From the NCBI GenBank assembly GCA_034509495.1, contig CM067523.1, positions 615,659 through 679,658 of the forward strand: 64,000 bases of DNA, in the 5' to 3' direction. The position numbers were made by a program, and so were the translations under genes. This DNA is from Acestrorhynchus altus. Lineage: Eukaryota > Chordata > Actinopteri > Characiformes > Acestrorhynchidae. This document shows, in pieces, positions 23,339 to 34,643 of the stretch. Each line of letters opens with the position of its first letter. Position 1 is the first letter of the stretch. The notes beneath the pieces were generated by a model that did not search any database, was not told the DNA's origin, and was given only the letters and a program-made list of their open reading frames with translations.

Positions 23339-25265
23339 ATGTCAGAGTGAGTATCACCTTCTTCCACTCCTTTATCTCACCTATGAAATACTATCACACA
23401 AAAAAACAAACTGGGGTTTATTAGTTTGATTTCATTAAATAGATTCAAATGAAAATCACAATCTTAATGGAACTGAAGACTCTCAGCTAAATTCTTTTTT
23501 TCTCTCTTTATAAAGTAAGAAGATGACGTCCAGCCGCCGGCACCATCTGAAGGTCAGAAACATAACACTGTAGAAACACTATATATGCAAATTATGTACA
23601 TATATATACTTTTATAGCAGCTGTGAACATGGTGGTGGAAGTGTGATGGTTTGGAGCTGCTCTGCTGCAGCAGGGTGTGGAGATCTCTCCATCATAGAAA
23701 CCACTATGAGATCTTTATGGTATCAGAGGGGGTTTGAGGAGAACGTAAGAGCATCTGTACAAAGACTGACGCTGAAACATCACAGAGCTGAAAGAATTCC
23801 GCATGGAGGAGTGGGAACGTTGTTCTTCCAGTCAATGTCAGAGACGGTAGACGGTTCTAAAAACATCTCACTGACATTATTTCAGACAAAGGAGGAGATA
23901 CAGCTGTTAAGACAGAGGGGTCTGAACTTTATCCTGACGTTTTTAAAAAGAAAGTGACATTTCTAATTGTTGGTGTTCCTCTGCTGTAGAGCTTGATGCT
24001 CCAGATTGCTCAGGGGCTTCTGGAGGCTGAGGCTGCAGAGACAGAGCAAGAGAAGCAGAGGTACATGGATGAGAATTGCCCGGGACTCTCGCTGCCTGGA
24101 TCAATGCAGGAATTGCAGGTACACGTGTATTTTATATGTTAAGCAGAAGCTAGAAAGTGTTCCATGGAAAGTCTTATAAAGGAAACCTTAACTGCAACCT
24201 TCACAAAGCAGAACATCTGAAGAACACATTTAAAAATGCTGGTTCTTCAGGGGTTCTTTAGTGACCAGGACCCCACAGGACCACCACAGAGCAGATATTA
24301 TGTGAGTGGTGAGTCATTCTCAGAGAGGACTTTGGAGGAGTCTGTCTTATTTAAACCTCAGACATTAGTCTGGTTTACTCTTGATTGTTGAAGTGAGTGG
24401 GATCATCATGATCAGATCCAAAGAGCTCTCTGAGGTCTTCAGAAAGAAGGTTGGAGACGCAGATGAGTCTGAGAAGGGATTTCAGAGCTCAGAACAATTA
24501 GAAATCAGACGTTCCACTGTCCAGAACATCATTTTTTTGCAAAATGTTTTTTTCAGGATTTATGCAAGAAGTTACACCAACAGATCGATTTGGTGGATGA
24601 GCAGAGATATGACATGGAGAGCAAAGTGGCCAAATCTGATAAAGAGGTATAACTTACAGTCTATCACACTGTTAACACACACATACACTAACACACAGTG
24701 ACACAGTGACACTGACAGTCCTTTAACCGGAATTACACTGTTGACAGATTAACGATCTGAAGCTGAAAGTTCAGGATCTGAAGGGAAAGTTTAAGAAGCC
24801 AGCTCTGAAGAAAGTGCGCATGTCTGCTGACGCGATGCTGCAGGCTCTGCTCGGCTCTAAACACAAGGTGTCCATGGACCTGAGGGCCAACCTTAAACAA
24901 GTCAAGAAGGAGACGAAGGAGGAGGTGGGTTTCGAATGCAACATGTTTACAAGCAACCAAATACAAACGATAAGTTCCTTTAATGGTCGATGTCTTGAAG
25001 AACATACAAACTTCTGAGATGCTGTTGCCCATCAGGCTCACAACCAAACCTCAATGATGAAATGTGGTCGAAACAATGTCAGCTGTTGCTGCAACAGTGA
25101 AAAAATGTTGACACTGTTTAATGTTTGTCATTGATAATCTCGTTGAGAGTTTAAATGTACTTTCTCTTTTCCCAGGAGAAAGAAAGTGTGGGCGACTGGC
25201 GTAAAAACATCGAAGATAAAGCTGGCATGGGTGGCAGGAAGAAGATGTTTGAGTCAGAGGCATAA
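23339..25265 (+). CDS. tnni2: Fast skeletal troponin I, complete
   Basis: Inhibitory subunit of the troponin complex on the thin filament. It blocks actomyosin ATPase until Ca2+-troponin C releases it. Coding exons: 23339..23346, 23516..23552, 23990..24118, 24557..24646, 24748..24924, 25176..25265. All phases agree and give 176 residues, the usual fish length. The N-terminus is MSDKKMTSS (the second junction completes Asp-3). Then come the troponin-C/T binding helices (SLMLQIAQGLL; DLCKKLHQQIDLVDEQRYDM) and the inhibitory region GKFKKPALKKVRMSADAM. The switch segment is LQALLGSKHKVSMDLRANL, and the C-terminus is VGDWRKNIEDKAGM. A possible ATTAAA poly(A) signal is at 25290..25295. Introns carry Tc1 debris. 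Paralogue number within teleost tnni2 copies cannot be told. Confidence 0.96.
23618..23965 (+). mobile_element. Tc1-like deletion-derivative fragment in tnni2 intron
   Basis: Encodes SIIETTMRSLWYQRGFEENV and QRLTLKHHRAERIPHGGVGT, the same internal junction as the near-full copy at 55902..56990. Lies between the second and third tnni2 coding exons. Confidence 0.8.
24325..24535 (+). mobile_element. Tc1-like 5' fragment in tnni2 intron
   Basis: Contains cctcagacattagtctggtt, then RSKELSEVFRKKVGDADESE, the N-terminal part of the family ORF. It ends just before the exon at 24557. A 50-bp piece of the palindromic MITE tail (caggaccaccacagagcaga) precedes it at about 24270..24300. Confidence 0.7.
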
Positions 25266-25554
25266 ATATGAAGAATATTTTGCGTTCTCATTAAATTATT
25301 TTTTGTTTACCACGTGGTCTGTCTCTTTCTTTTTCACACTGACAGTGAAAGCATTATCACGTTGTAGTGTGAAACAGTCTTTCTCAGATGCCTGTGCCCA
25401 TCAGCGTCGCATTGAGTGTGATGTGAGAATAGTCTGCCATCTACCCACCCAGAGAGGGCATGGACAGTTTCCTTCTCTCAGACTCTGGCTGCCGATGGCA
25501 ACCAAGAGGTTGGTGTGTCACAACAGATACAGAACTGCCACTTTTGTTTCCTTT

Positions 25555-26020
25555 CGCCCATTCAGAAGGGTGTCCCCCATGTCCAATTTGTCCATTCAGA
25601 AGGATGTCCCCCATGTCCAATTTGTCTATTCAGAAGGGTGTCCCCATATCCAATTTGTCTATTCAGAAGGATGTCCCCATGTCCAATTTGTCCATTGAGA
25701 AGGGTGTCTCCCATGTCCAATTTGTCCATTCAGAAGGATGTCCCCATGTCCAATTTGTCCATTCAGAAGGGTGTCTCCCATGTCCAATTTGTCCATTCAG
25801 AAGAGTGTCCCCCATGTCCAATTTGTCTGTTCAGAAGGATGTCCCCATGTCCAATTTGTCCATTCAGAAGGGTGTCTCCCATGTCCAATTTGTCCATTCA
25901 GAAGGATGTCCCCATGTCCAAATTGTCTATTCAGAAGGGTGTCCCCATATCCAATTTATCTATTCAGAAGGGTGTCCCCATGTCCAATTTGTCTATTCAG
26001 AAGGGTGTCCCCTGTACGTT
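25555..26020. repeat. 33/34-bp minisatellite downstream of tnni2
   Basis: About 14 tandem copies of a unit containing gtccaatttgtccattcaga. Units are 33 or 34 bp depending on the length of a C-run, so the frame drifts. Open frames of 132, 170, 199 and 210 codons pass through in different frames. No start context, splice site or homology supports a protein. Confidence 0.9.
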
Positions 26021-26554
26021 GGGGGAGAAGGATGTTCCCCTGTGCTCATTTCGTCCCAATCCAAGAGGAGGGGGTTTGTTGCCTTTTTCTGACACTTGTC
26101 TATCTGGACAATGACGGTGATTCTGTGACTCTGTGACTTCTTGTGGTCAACTGGGACCAGAACACTGTGCAGCAGGGGTGGAGAACCTTATTCCACTGTG
26201 TTCTCTTAAGTAATCAGTGAGAAATGGGTTTTCCCCAAAATGTCATACCAGTCTCACACATTTTCACTGGTTCATTAACGTTGTAGAGGCTTCTAACATC
26301 ATGGTCATGTGACAGTAATCGATTCAGGACAAGCTCCAGCCCTTTGTGTCAAATCAGCAAGTCTTGGAATAGTTACACAATCTTTTGGTCCTGAACATCT
26401 ATCACTGTGACGGTGTTAAAGGTTAGCTGACAGCAGCTGCCAGCCAATATATCATTACTATAAATCATGAGATCTCACAGCACTTTTCTTATGGAGATGT
26501 CAGACCACATTCAGACAGGACTGAACTTATGTGGGGTCCAAACATCAGGACAAA

Positions 26555-27010
26555 ACTAAAGTTCTCCAGAGAACATCTAGACAAACATCATAGAAACCAC
26601 TATGAGACCTTTATTGTATCAGAGGGGGTTTGAGGAGAACGGAAGAGCGTCTGTACAAAGACTGACGCTGAAACATCAGAGAGCTGAAAGAATTCCGCAT
26701 GGGAACGCTGTTCTTCCAGTCGATGTGAGAGACGGTAGATGGTTCTAGGAAATGTGTGAAATATGTATAAAGTAATCTTGAGCTGGGTAGAACCATATTT
26801 TGGGTCTCTTTCTGATGTTAGAACCTGCACTTTGAGATCAACTGTAGTGAAAGCTACTTGTTTATAAATCCCTTCTCAGACTCATCTGCATCTCCAACCT
26901 TCTTTCTGAAGACCTCAGAGAGCTCTTTGGATCTGATCATGATGATCCCACTCACTTCAACAATCAAGAGCAAACCAAACTAATGTCTGAGGTTTCAATA
27001 AGACAGACAC
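26555..27010. mobile_element. Two facing Tc1-like fragments
   Basis: 26555..26760 is a plus-oriented family tail (ggtttgaggagaacggaaga; gaaagaattccgcatgggaa). 26870..27010 is a minus-oriented family head (cctcagagagctctttggat; cctgaggt-type end). They point towards each other and may be remnants of one rearranged insertion. Confidence 0.65.
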
Positions 27011-27060
27011 ACGGTTTTTAGTCCTACAGTCACTTGCAGTGTTTGTGCTGTGACATGTAG

Positions 27061-27660
27061 GCGGCAGACATCGTTAACACTCCTTCTACAGTCATCCCTC
27101 CATTCCGCCTTATGTTGTCCTTGTCCTTCACACTGCCGTTCTTAAATTACCTCAAGGAGATTGTGCTGGAGCAACAACACATTCACTTTCTAAGTCTGGC
27201 CGGTGCTGACAGGGCTGCACAACTCAAGGCAAATTCTAACACCCTAAATTTAGAGGGTCTGACCACCCACTGGTTTCTGCCACTGGAATTTCTATTTTAA
27301 AGGGTACCAGTAACAAATATCAGACATAATATACAAATATTTATTTCTACTTTTGTGAGAATTCACCTTCACCAGAACAACCCCTCAGACCCACGAAGGA
27401 AAAGATATTCAGATCATAAAGCAAAATCAATAAAATTACGTTAAAAAGAATGTTTACAAATGATTAAAACAAAATAATACAAATAAAATGTATTATTATT
27501 GTTATTATTATTGTTGTTGTTGTTGTTGTAGTTGTTGTTACGTCAAACAGAACAGAGTATTTTTGGGAGAACACATGGGGGGGTTCTGAGACAGCTGTCT
27601 GAGGGTCCACGGTTCCTTAATTCTGTGGTAAATTTAAGGCTATTTAGCAAAGATTTCAAA
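27061..27660. other. tnni2-lsp1 intergenic stretch, no gene seen
   Basis: AT-rich with a short GTT/ATT repeat at about 27485..27540. I see no supported exon. Confidence 0.4.
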
Positions 27661-27714
27661 TGCTTCAGTGTTTCAGAGCTGTAGTATTAACAGAGAACAC
27701 TAGATGACGCAAAA

Positions 27715-27728
27715 GAGAGAGAACGAGA

Positions 27729-27771
<43 letters not shown>
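27715..27771. repeat. (GA)n microsatellite
   Basis: Interrupted GA array upstream of the palindromic MITE relative. Confidence 0.9.
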
Positions 27772-27775
<4 letters not shown>

Positions 27776-27782
27776 CAAAATA

Positions 27783-28115
27783 TATGCACCAATCAACCAT
27801 AACATTATGACCACCTCCTTGTCCATCCTATCAGCTCCTCTGACCAATCAGGAGATCTTTGTGGTTCTATAATTCAGACTGTAGATCATCTGTGTCTCTG
27901 CAGACTTTATTCTCCTCCTTTCACCCTGATCTTCAATGATCAGGACCCCACAGGACCACCACAGAGCAGATATGATGTGGGTGGTGGGTCATTCTCAGCA
28001 CTGCAGTCACACTGACATGGTGGTGGTGTGTTAGTGTGTGTTGCTGGTACGAGTGGATCAGACACAGCAGTGCTGCTGGAGTGTTTAAACCCTGTGTCCA
28101 CTCACTGTCCACTCC
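27783..28115 (-). mobile_element. Palindromic-MITE family copy, reverse orientation
   Basis: Begins with aaccataacattatgaccac, the conserved outer end of this teleost element, then ggaccccacaggaccaccac and the arm ctggtacgagtggatcagac. It ends inside the left arm. Upstream of lsp1. Confidence 0.75.
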
Positions 28116-28153
28116 ACTTTGCACCTCTGGGCACTGCCTACACCATGTACTCT

Positions 28154-28157
<4 letters not shown>

Positions 28158-28217
<60 letters not shown>

Positions 28218-28218
28218 T
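28158..28218. repeat. (GA)n microsatellite 5' of lsp1
   Basis: About 30 AG units, roughly 120-180 bp before the lsp1 start codon. It is in the leader or proximal promoter of lsp1. Confidence 0.95.
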
Positions 28219-28341
28219 ACTTCCTTTGGAAAACACACACACTCTCACACACACATGGTTATAGCACACACCCCACAGGGTCTTTTGAACAAAGAGGCAG
28301 ATGGTGTGTTGAGAGGTGTATGGATGGACAGATTGGGGGAC

Positions 28342-28901
28342 ATGTCTGTAGTAAGACGAGACTCTAACAGACAGGGCTGGAAAGACCTGCAAAGGTGAGT
28401 TTATATGTCTGAATATTAAAGTATATGTGAGTGTGTTCAGTGTACAGGGGACAGTGACTGGGGCACTGGCTGGGACATTGACTGGGAAAGTGGCTTGGAC
28501 CGTGATTGAGACACTGGCTGGGACACTTGCTGGGACAGTGATTGGGACACTTGCTGGGTAAATGCAGCCAATAAGCTGTAAAACCAATTCCCGTTTAAGG
28601 TCTTATTCTCTTTTATTATTTAGTCCCTTTTCTAAGTCTGTCTGTGTGTGTTGTTGTGTGTGTGTGGCTTCAGGATGTCTCAGAAATATTTGTTGTCAGT
28701 ATGTCTGCTCTTCCTGTCCACTCAGAGTTCATATCCTGCTGAGCTCTTCCTCAGGCCATCTCTACTGACCCCATCTCCAGCCCTCTGTGCTGCCCTCCAG
28801 GGGGGTCATGATGACAACAGTAGAGTTCGCTTGAGGCAGTTGTGGTTTATGTCCAACAATCAAATGGAAATGATGTGCTGCAGCCTGCAGAGTTGTGTGT
28901 G

Positions 28902-28965
<64 letters not shown>

Positions 28966-31900
28966 AGTAAAATGTATATGTGTTTCTAGAATCACACTTC
29001 AGAGAAGCCTAGAAGATGCAGAGGAGCTGGAGAGAGAGCGGCGGCGGCGGCGTGTGAGAGCAGACAGCTCAACAGCGACTCCTCAGCACAGCAGGAGCCC
29101 TGGACCATGTGAAGAAAGCCTGTGAGCATCTCATGTTCATGTGTAGTGTAGTGTCCTGTAATATCTGAAAAGGGCTGGTGTGGTTGAACGTTGTCACTTC
29201 AACACATTGTTGCCAGAATGACCCTTTATGGATATAACTGGACACAACAGAGTCAATAATTCCTCTACTGTAGGTCTCAGAGATGATCATACTCTGGTCC
29301 TTTGTGATCCAACTGCACAATAACTGCACAAAGTCCGGCTGTTTCAGTGCCTCATGCCAGAGTCAGTCTGTGACAACTGGACTCACAATGAGCTTTGCAA
29401 GTCCAGCGCTGAGTGAGAGGCTGGAAAGAGAGATAGGAAAAAGGGTCATTCTGCATGTTTGGTTTCCATGGAGTCTCAGGCCCAGAGCTCTGACTGACTC
29501 CTGCTTCCCCTGACCACGTGGGTGTAAGGAAGACCACACCTTCTCCCTGGAGAAAACTGTATTCCATTCCCACTGATATTATTAAATTATTACAATTAGC
29601 TGATGCTTTAGATCAGAGCAGCCAACGTATGCCATCTGTGTGGATGGTTGGCCTGGAGGGAGCACCAAAATAGTATGAGGTCTTGGTGTCCAGCCAGTTC
29701 TGTGACCACTGGGTTGCCACCATCACATCATTGAAGATTAGATTTCTTTTAAGGTTCAGTGAGGGCTCTGTTACTCTGGAAGAAAATGATGAACTGATAC
29801 CTTCTGAAAAGTATGCAAATGCAATGTTTGATGCAAATGCAATGTTTGAAGATCTTCTTGGGAAAAATAAAGACAACCTCTGCTGTTTTGTTCTTCAGGT
29901 TCCAAAACGATCTGAAGCCAATCCGTTTGCCTTGGGAGGGTGACGGTACCTTTAACACTTGCTTGAAACAAGTGGAGAAAGAGAGACAAGTAGAACATTA
30001 TGAAGGAGCAGGAGGCAATTTTAAGATCTCTGCACACCAGCCTCACCACCATGGCTCTGCCCACCAACAGCTGAATGGCTTAAACGGCCACCTGTCCCAC
30101 TCTGCCCCACTCCTGCAGACCGGGTCCTCCCTTCCTCAGAGGCATGATCAGCATGGCAAAGAGCTGGATAAGGCAGGTGGGTGGAGAGAGAGAAAAAAGG
30201 ATGAGCAGAGAACGAGAACATGGGAAGAATGCTGCATGGCTGGAGAGATGCAGAATAAGGAATGGAAGAAAGCAGAGAGGCAGGCCGATGGAGATACGTG
30301 TATCAGAAGTGGAGAAAGACAAAGATGTGACCTAAATGAAGCTGTAAGTTTGAATCTGATGATCTGGTTTCACTCCTCAGGGTTTATCACTACTTTGCAC
30401 TACGTTCTTAAAAATAGTTCGTCCTGGAATTTATAGAAATGACTCTAAAATGTCCTGAGCACGGTCCAAAGCAGTCCACCATCTTCTGCTTTAAGGAAAC
30501 CGTAGTGGTTCTTCTTCATGTCATGCACATCAAAACAAGAGCTTCAAAATCATGTTGATACTCCATTGATGTGTAACAGCTTCTCGATCGTTGTTACTCT
30601 GGGCTCTGCACTGTGTAACTTTAGTGAAGCGAGTGAGATCTGTGTGACGCTGTACAACTTGTGTGGTATTCGCCTCCCAGTGCTGGGGTCTTGGGTTCAA
30701 GTCCCTATCTGGGTGGAGTTTCAATGTTCTCCCAGTGTCTGTGTTGGTTTCCTCTGGGAAACACCATCCAAAAACCTGATCAGGTGAATTGGCTACTCTA
30801 AACTGTCCTGGTGAATATCCCCTAGTGGTTGTCCACCAGGTGGACGGTCATTTCCAGTGAAGAGGACACAGTTGGCTGAGTGTTGAGTGAGGTATCTGGA
30901 AATGTGCTAAATTCAAAATTCATACCATTTTATTGCAGGTGCTTCTTTCATTAAAAATACTCTCAATTCTGTATCTCAGAGTGTCCAGAAATAGGGACAG
31001 TGGCACAAAGTGCAAATTAGTTTCCTGACCATAGGTGCCCAGATGAAAACTCTCAAACTCTCACATAATGCTGTTTTTAAGCTGAAGCTTTATTTTTTCA
31101 AAAGCTCTGAACGTTAGAGAAATAATATTCCAGGGACTGTTCTGAAAGAACCAGCGACGGATGATGGTTTGCATCACTAAACCAGCTGGAGATCGGGCCT
31201 TTCCTCTGAGCGCTGGCGCTCCGGCGAGGATGCAAATGATGGCATCCTAAGTATCAGAGGAAGCATGTGCTCGTCCTCACCCTCCTAGTGTCAGGAACAT
31301 CACACGTGTCGGGGGATGGGGACTATAATAGGGTTGGGGAACTGGCACGCTTAAAATCTCCAGGAGAAAACAATGAATAAATAAAATGACTTCCACCGAA
31401 TTCCTGTCACGCTTCAGACGGAGAGACAACAGAGAAAGAGACGATGAGTCCCACGGTGAAGAACACCTACGGTACTAGTGCAGAATCACAAACAATTCAT
31501 AGAACACACGCTAGGGCTGAAGCAGCAGTACTGTTCTGCTCTGAGACTGCTGATCCACCATGAATTACACTGAAGCAAGAAAATGCACCTGAACCTGCTA
31601 CACTTGGTGCTGGACAGTTTCAGAACTTCTAGAATTGTCTAGAGAAGATAAAAGAGAACCAAATATCACACTACCCATTCATATCTGTGGAGTGGGGTAA
31701 CAGTATGAACTCTTTAGATCACACCTAAACGCTTGTTGCAAAGTTCCTGGGCAACACCAGATCTTCTCCTCATCTACTTGTAGGACTTGTGTGAAAAGCT
31801 GATGAAGGTTTAGGTCAAATTTATGGACACAGAGAATCTTCAGAAGTGTCTACAAATTTAAGCATTACTGTATGTTATGAAATTACTGGCTACACCCAGG

Positions 31901-32779
31901 TGGGTTTGCAATTTCCAGACTGCACATCCTCTCTGCTCAGTGAATCTTGCTTCTTTCAGTGAGGTTTAGTAACGGTGCAAATATGGACGTTGCCGTAGAT
32001 TCTTCAAAAGCCAGTAGACAGGCACAATTTCCCTATATTCTTGGTAGATATGTTTAATGTTTTGGCAGATTTGTGCTCCTATAATTAGAGAAATGCATAC
32101 AAAGTATTGAGATGGATCAGTGGCTTCAAATAAACTGCTCTACATTATAGATCATTGTAGATGCACGGGATGCACAGATCTGGGCCACGAAGCGTTCTTC
32201 TGTGACATTTAGGATATTTTTCTGTGCAATGAATGAACATTTTACAATGAAATCTGCTGTTCAAGGTTACAATTACTGTAATGAACTATAAACATCTGTC
32301 GTAATATCAGTACAACCATCAACCGAGGTAAACGCCCTGATTTGCATTGTAATGTTTGGATCGAATCATGTAGCAACGACACGCCTGATTTACACTTATT
32401 TTAAAGGACTGATCCCGGTGTTGGATCAGAACATCATTTAGTTGGATAGATATTCATCCTCCTCGCCCCTGAAAAGCCAAAACTGTTCTTTAGTGATTCT
32501 ATTACAGTGTATATACTAAGTGAATAATTTGATTAAAGGGTTCTTTAGGCTGCTGGAAATGCGCTGAAGAAAAGAGTCTGTGTATGGCACCAAAAAGGGT
32601 TCTACTCATTGCATTTTCTTTACTAAAGAACCCTTTAAGAACCACACACTGGGGGATTAATTCTTGATTGTTTGTGTCCTCCTTCCAGTTTGACTGAGGG
32701 GGATTTTGTGACAGAGGCAGAGATCTTTGAAGCCCCACAAGAGATTGAGAGAGAAGAGCAGATAGTGACCTGCAAGGAG

Positions 32780-32812
<33 letters not shown>

Positions 32813-34557
32813 ATCATTTGGAGTCCCAGACCTTTAGGAAGAAAAGGACACCCTTTAAATGAGCTGGTTTTGTCTGGGGGACTGTCCAAGCACAGGGTGT
32901 CCAGGTTCACATCCTGAAAGTGCACAAAGTGCTGAAAGGAACTTTCCGAATCTCTCAAATGGTCTGAGACACATCACCTTGGCTCCATCGGGGCTAAAGA
33001 GGGGTTTGATTTACAGTCTCTTTGCATCTGCACTTGCTCCCTCAGGTAGAGGAGCACTCGGTGAAGGAGGAGAATGAGGAGGAAACAGAGGAGGACAGGG
33101 TGAAGAGGATTAGAGAAGAGCAGAGAGAGAAGAAGAGAATGGGTGTGATGGAGAGGATGAAAAGGCTGAGTCTGTCCTGCACTGAAACGGATGAACCATT
33201 TAGTCCCGTCAGTCCCACTCTCATGGTAAACACTGCACTCTTCTCAGAACACACTGCAACATCGCGGAGGTGAAATCATGATTAAGACAGATCGTTAGTG
33301 GTACACGTGTCAGCTATGAAGCTTCCAGTTTGTGAAAGTTAATGTCATCAAATGTTATGCAATTTGTTCTTCAGGCCAAAGTTATAACAAGCACCAGTAG
33401 ATGGGTTGCAGCAAGTGGTGATGTGTAAGGTCATTGCACACAATGGCGTTGCACCAGACATAGAAACTGCTGTTAAGAGCAGTCTCAAAAAGACATGCAT
33501 GTCCACCCTGTCGTTGGAGAAGAGCGTAGAAGTAGTTTGCGGAGTTGAAACAGTTCAAGAGGTTTCGCATCACGGGGCTCCAGGAAGCAGAACGTTACCC
33601 CAGCTGAGGAGTTCAGTGCCTTGCTCTAGGGCACTTCAGTCGTGTCCTGCCAGTTCAGAGATTCAAACCAGCAACCTTCCAGTCACAAGGCTGGTTCCCA
33701 AACCACCAAACAAGCTACGAGAGATACTTCATTAAGATCATATCAGGCAATACTTAAGTGTCCGTTTTAAAGCTGAATCTGCTTGTATGCTCTCTTGCAG
33801 TAGATGAGGCTCAGTTACACCACACATTCTGGCTTTCAACAGAAGGCCAATCAGCAGAGCTATTTCTGTCCCTTGTGTGTAAAGTCTGTGCAGATGTTTA
33901 GTGTGTATATGTCTATGAATCCTCTGTGTGTGCTTTGTATTTACTAGTGTATCTTTAAGGGAATTAGAATATCATGGAACATTAACTTTATTCTTCTTTA
34001 AATCATTCTTTAGTAGAACCGTTTGTGAGCTTAGGGTCATTGTCTTTCTGCATGACCCACATCCTCTGAGATGCAGCTCACAGATAAGTCTTGATATTTT
34101 CCTTTGCTGGTATTCAGATTTCATTGATCTGATGTGTCCCAGATGCAGCAAAACACTCCCAAACCATAGTACCACCACCACCACCATGTTCCCTTCTGGC
34201 TTGTTCGTATGATGTTTATCAGACTGCAGACAGGCAGCAATGTTCTTTTTGGAGAGCAGCAGCTTCTCCTGTGCCAGGCTCAGCGTGGTTGTTCAGATTT
34301 CTGATGGTGAATTTCTTCCATTTCTACACAATCTGTCCGTATGTGGATCAGTGGAGTCCAAACGCTTTGGAGATGGTTCTGTAACCTTTTCCAGCCTGAT
34401 GAGCATCAGCTGCACATCTCCTTTGTTCTCCATGATAAACTGATTGTGAAGACAGTGGTCTTCACCATGATGGTGGACGAGTGTTTTAGAGTTCTTTTTA
34501 TTAGATTATAAAAAAGCCCCTTTCCCACAATATTGTGATTCCCTGAGATGCACTAGC

Positions 34558-34643
<86 letters not shown>

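Noticed and set aside
25555..26020. Regular direct repeats reminiscent of a CRISPR array
   Set aside because: Units are contiguous, without unique spacers, in a vertebrate intergenic region. This is a minisatellite.
25460..26136. Overlapping open frames of 132-210 codons with repeated SNLSIQK/PICPFRR/VQFVHSEG peptides
   Set aside because: Produced by the 33/34-bp minisatellite in three frames. No start context, splice structure or homology.
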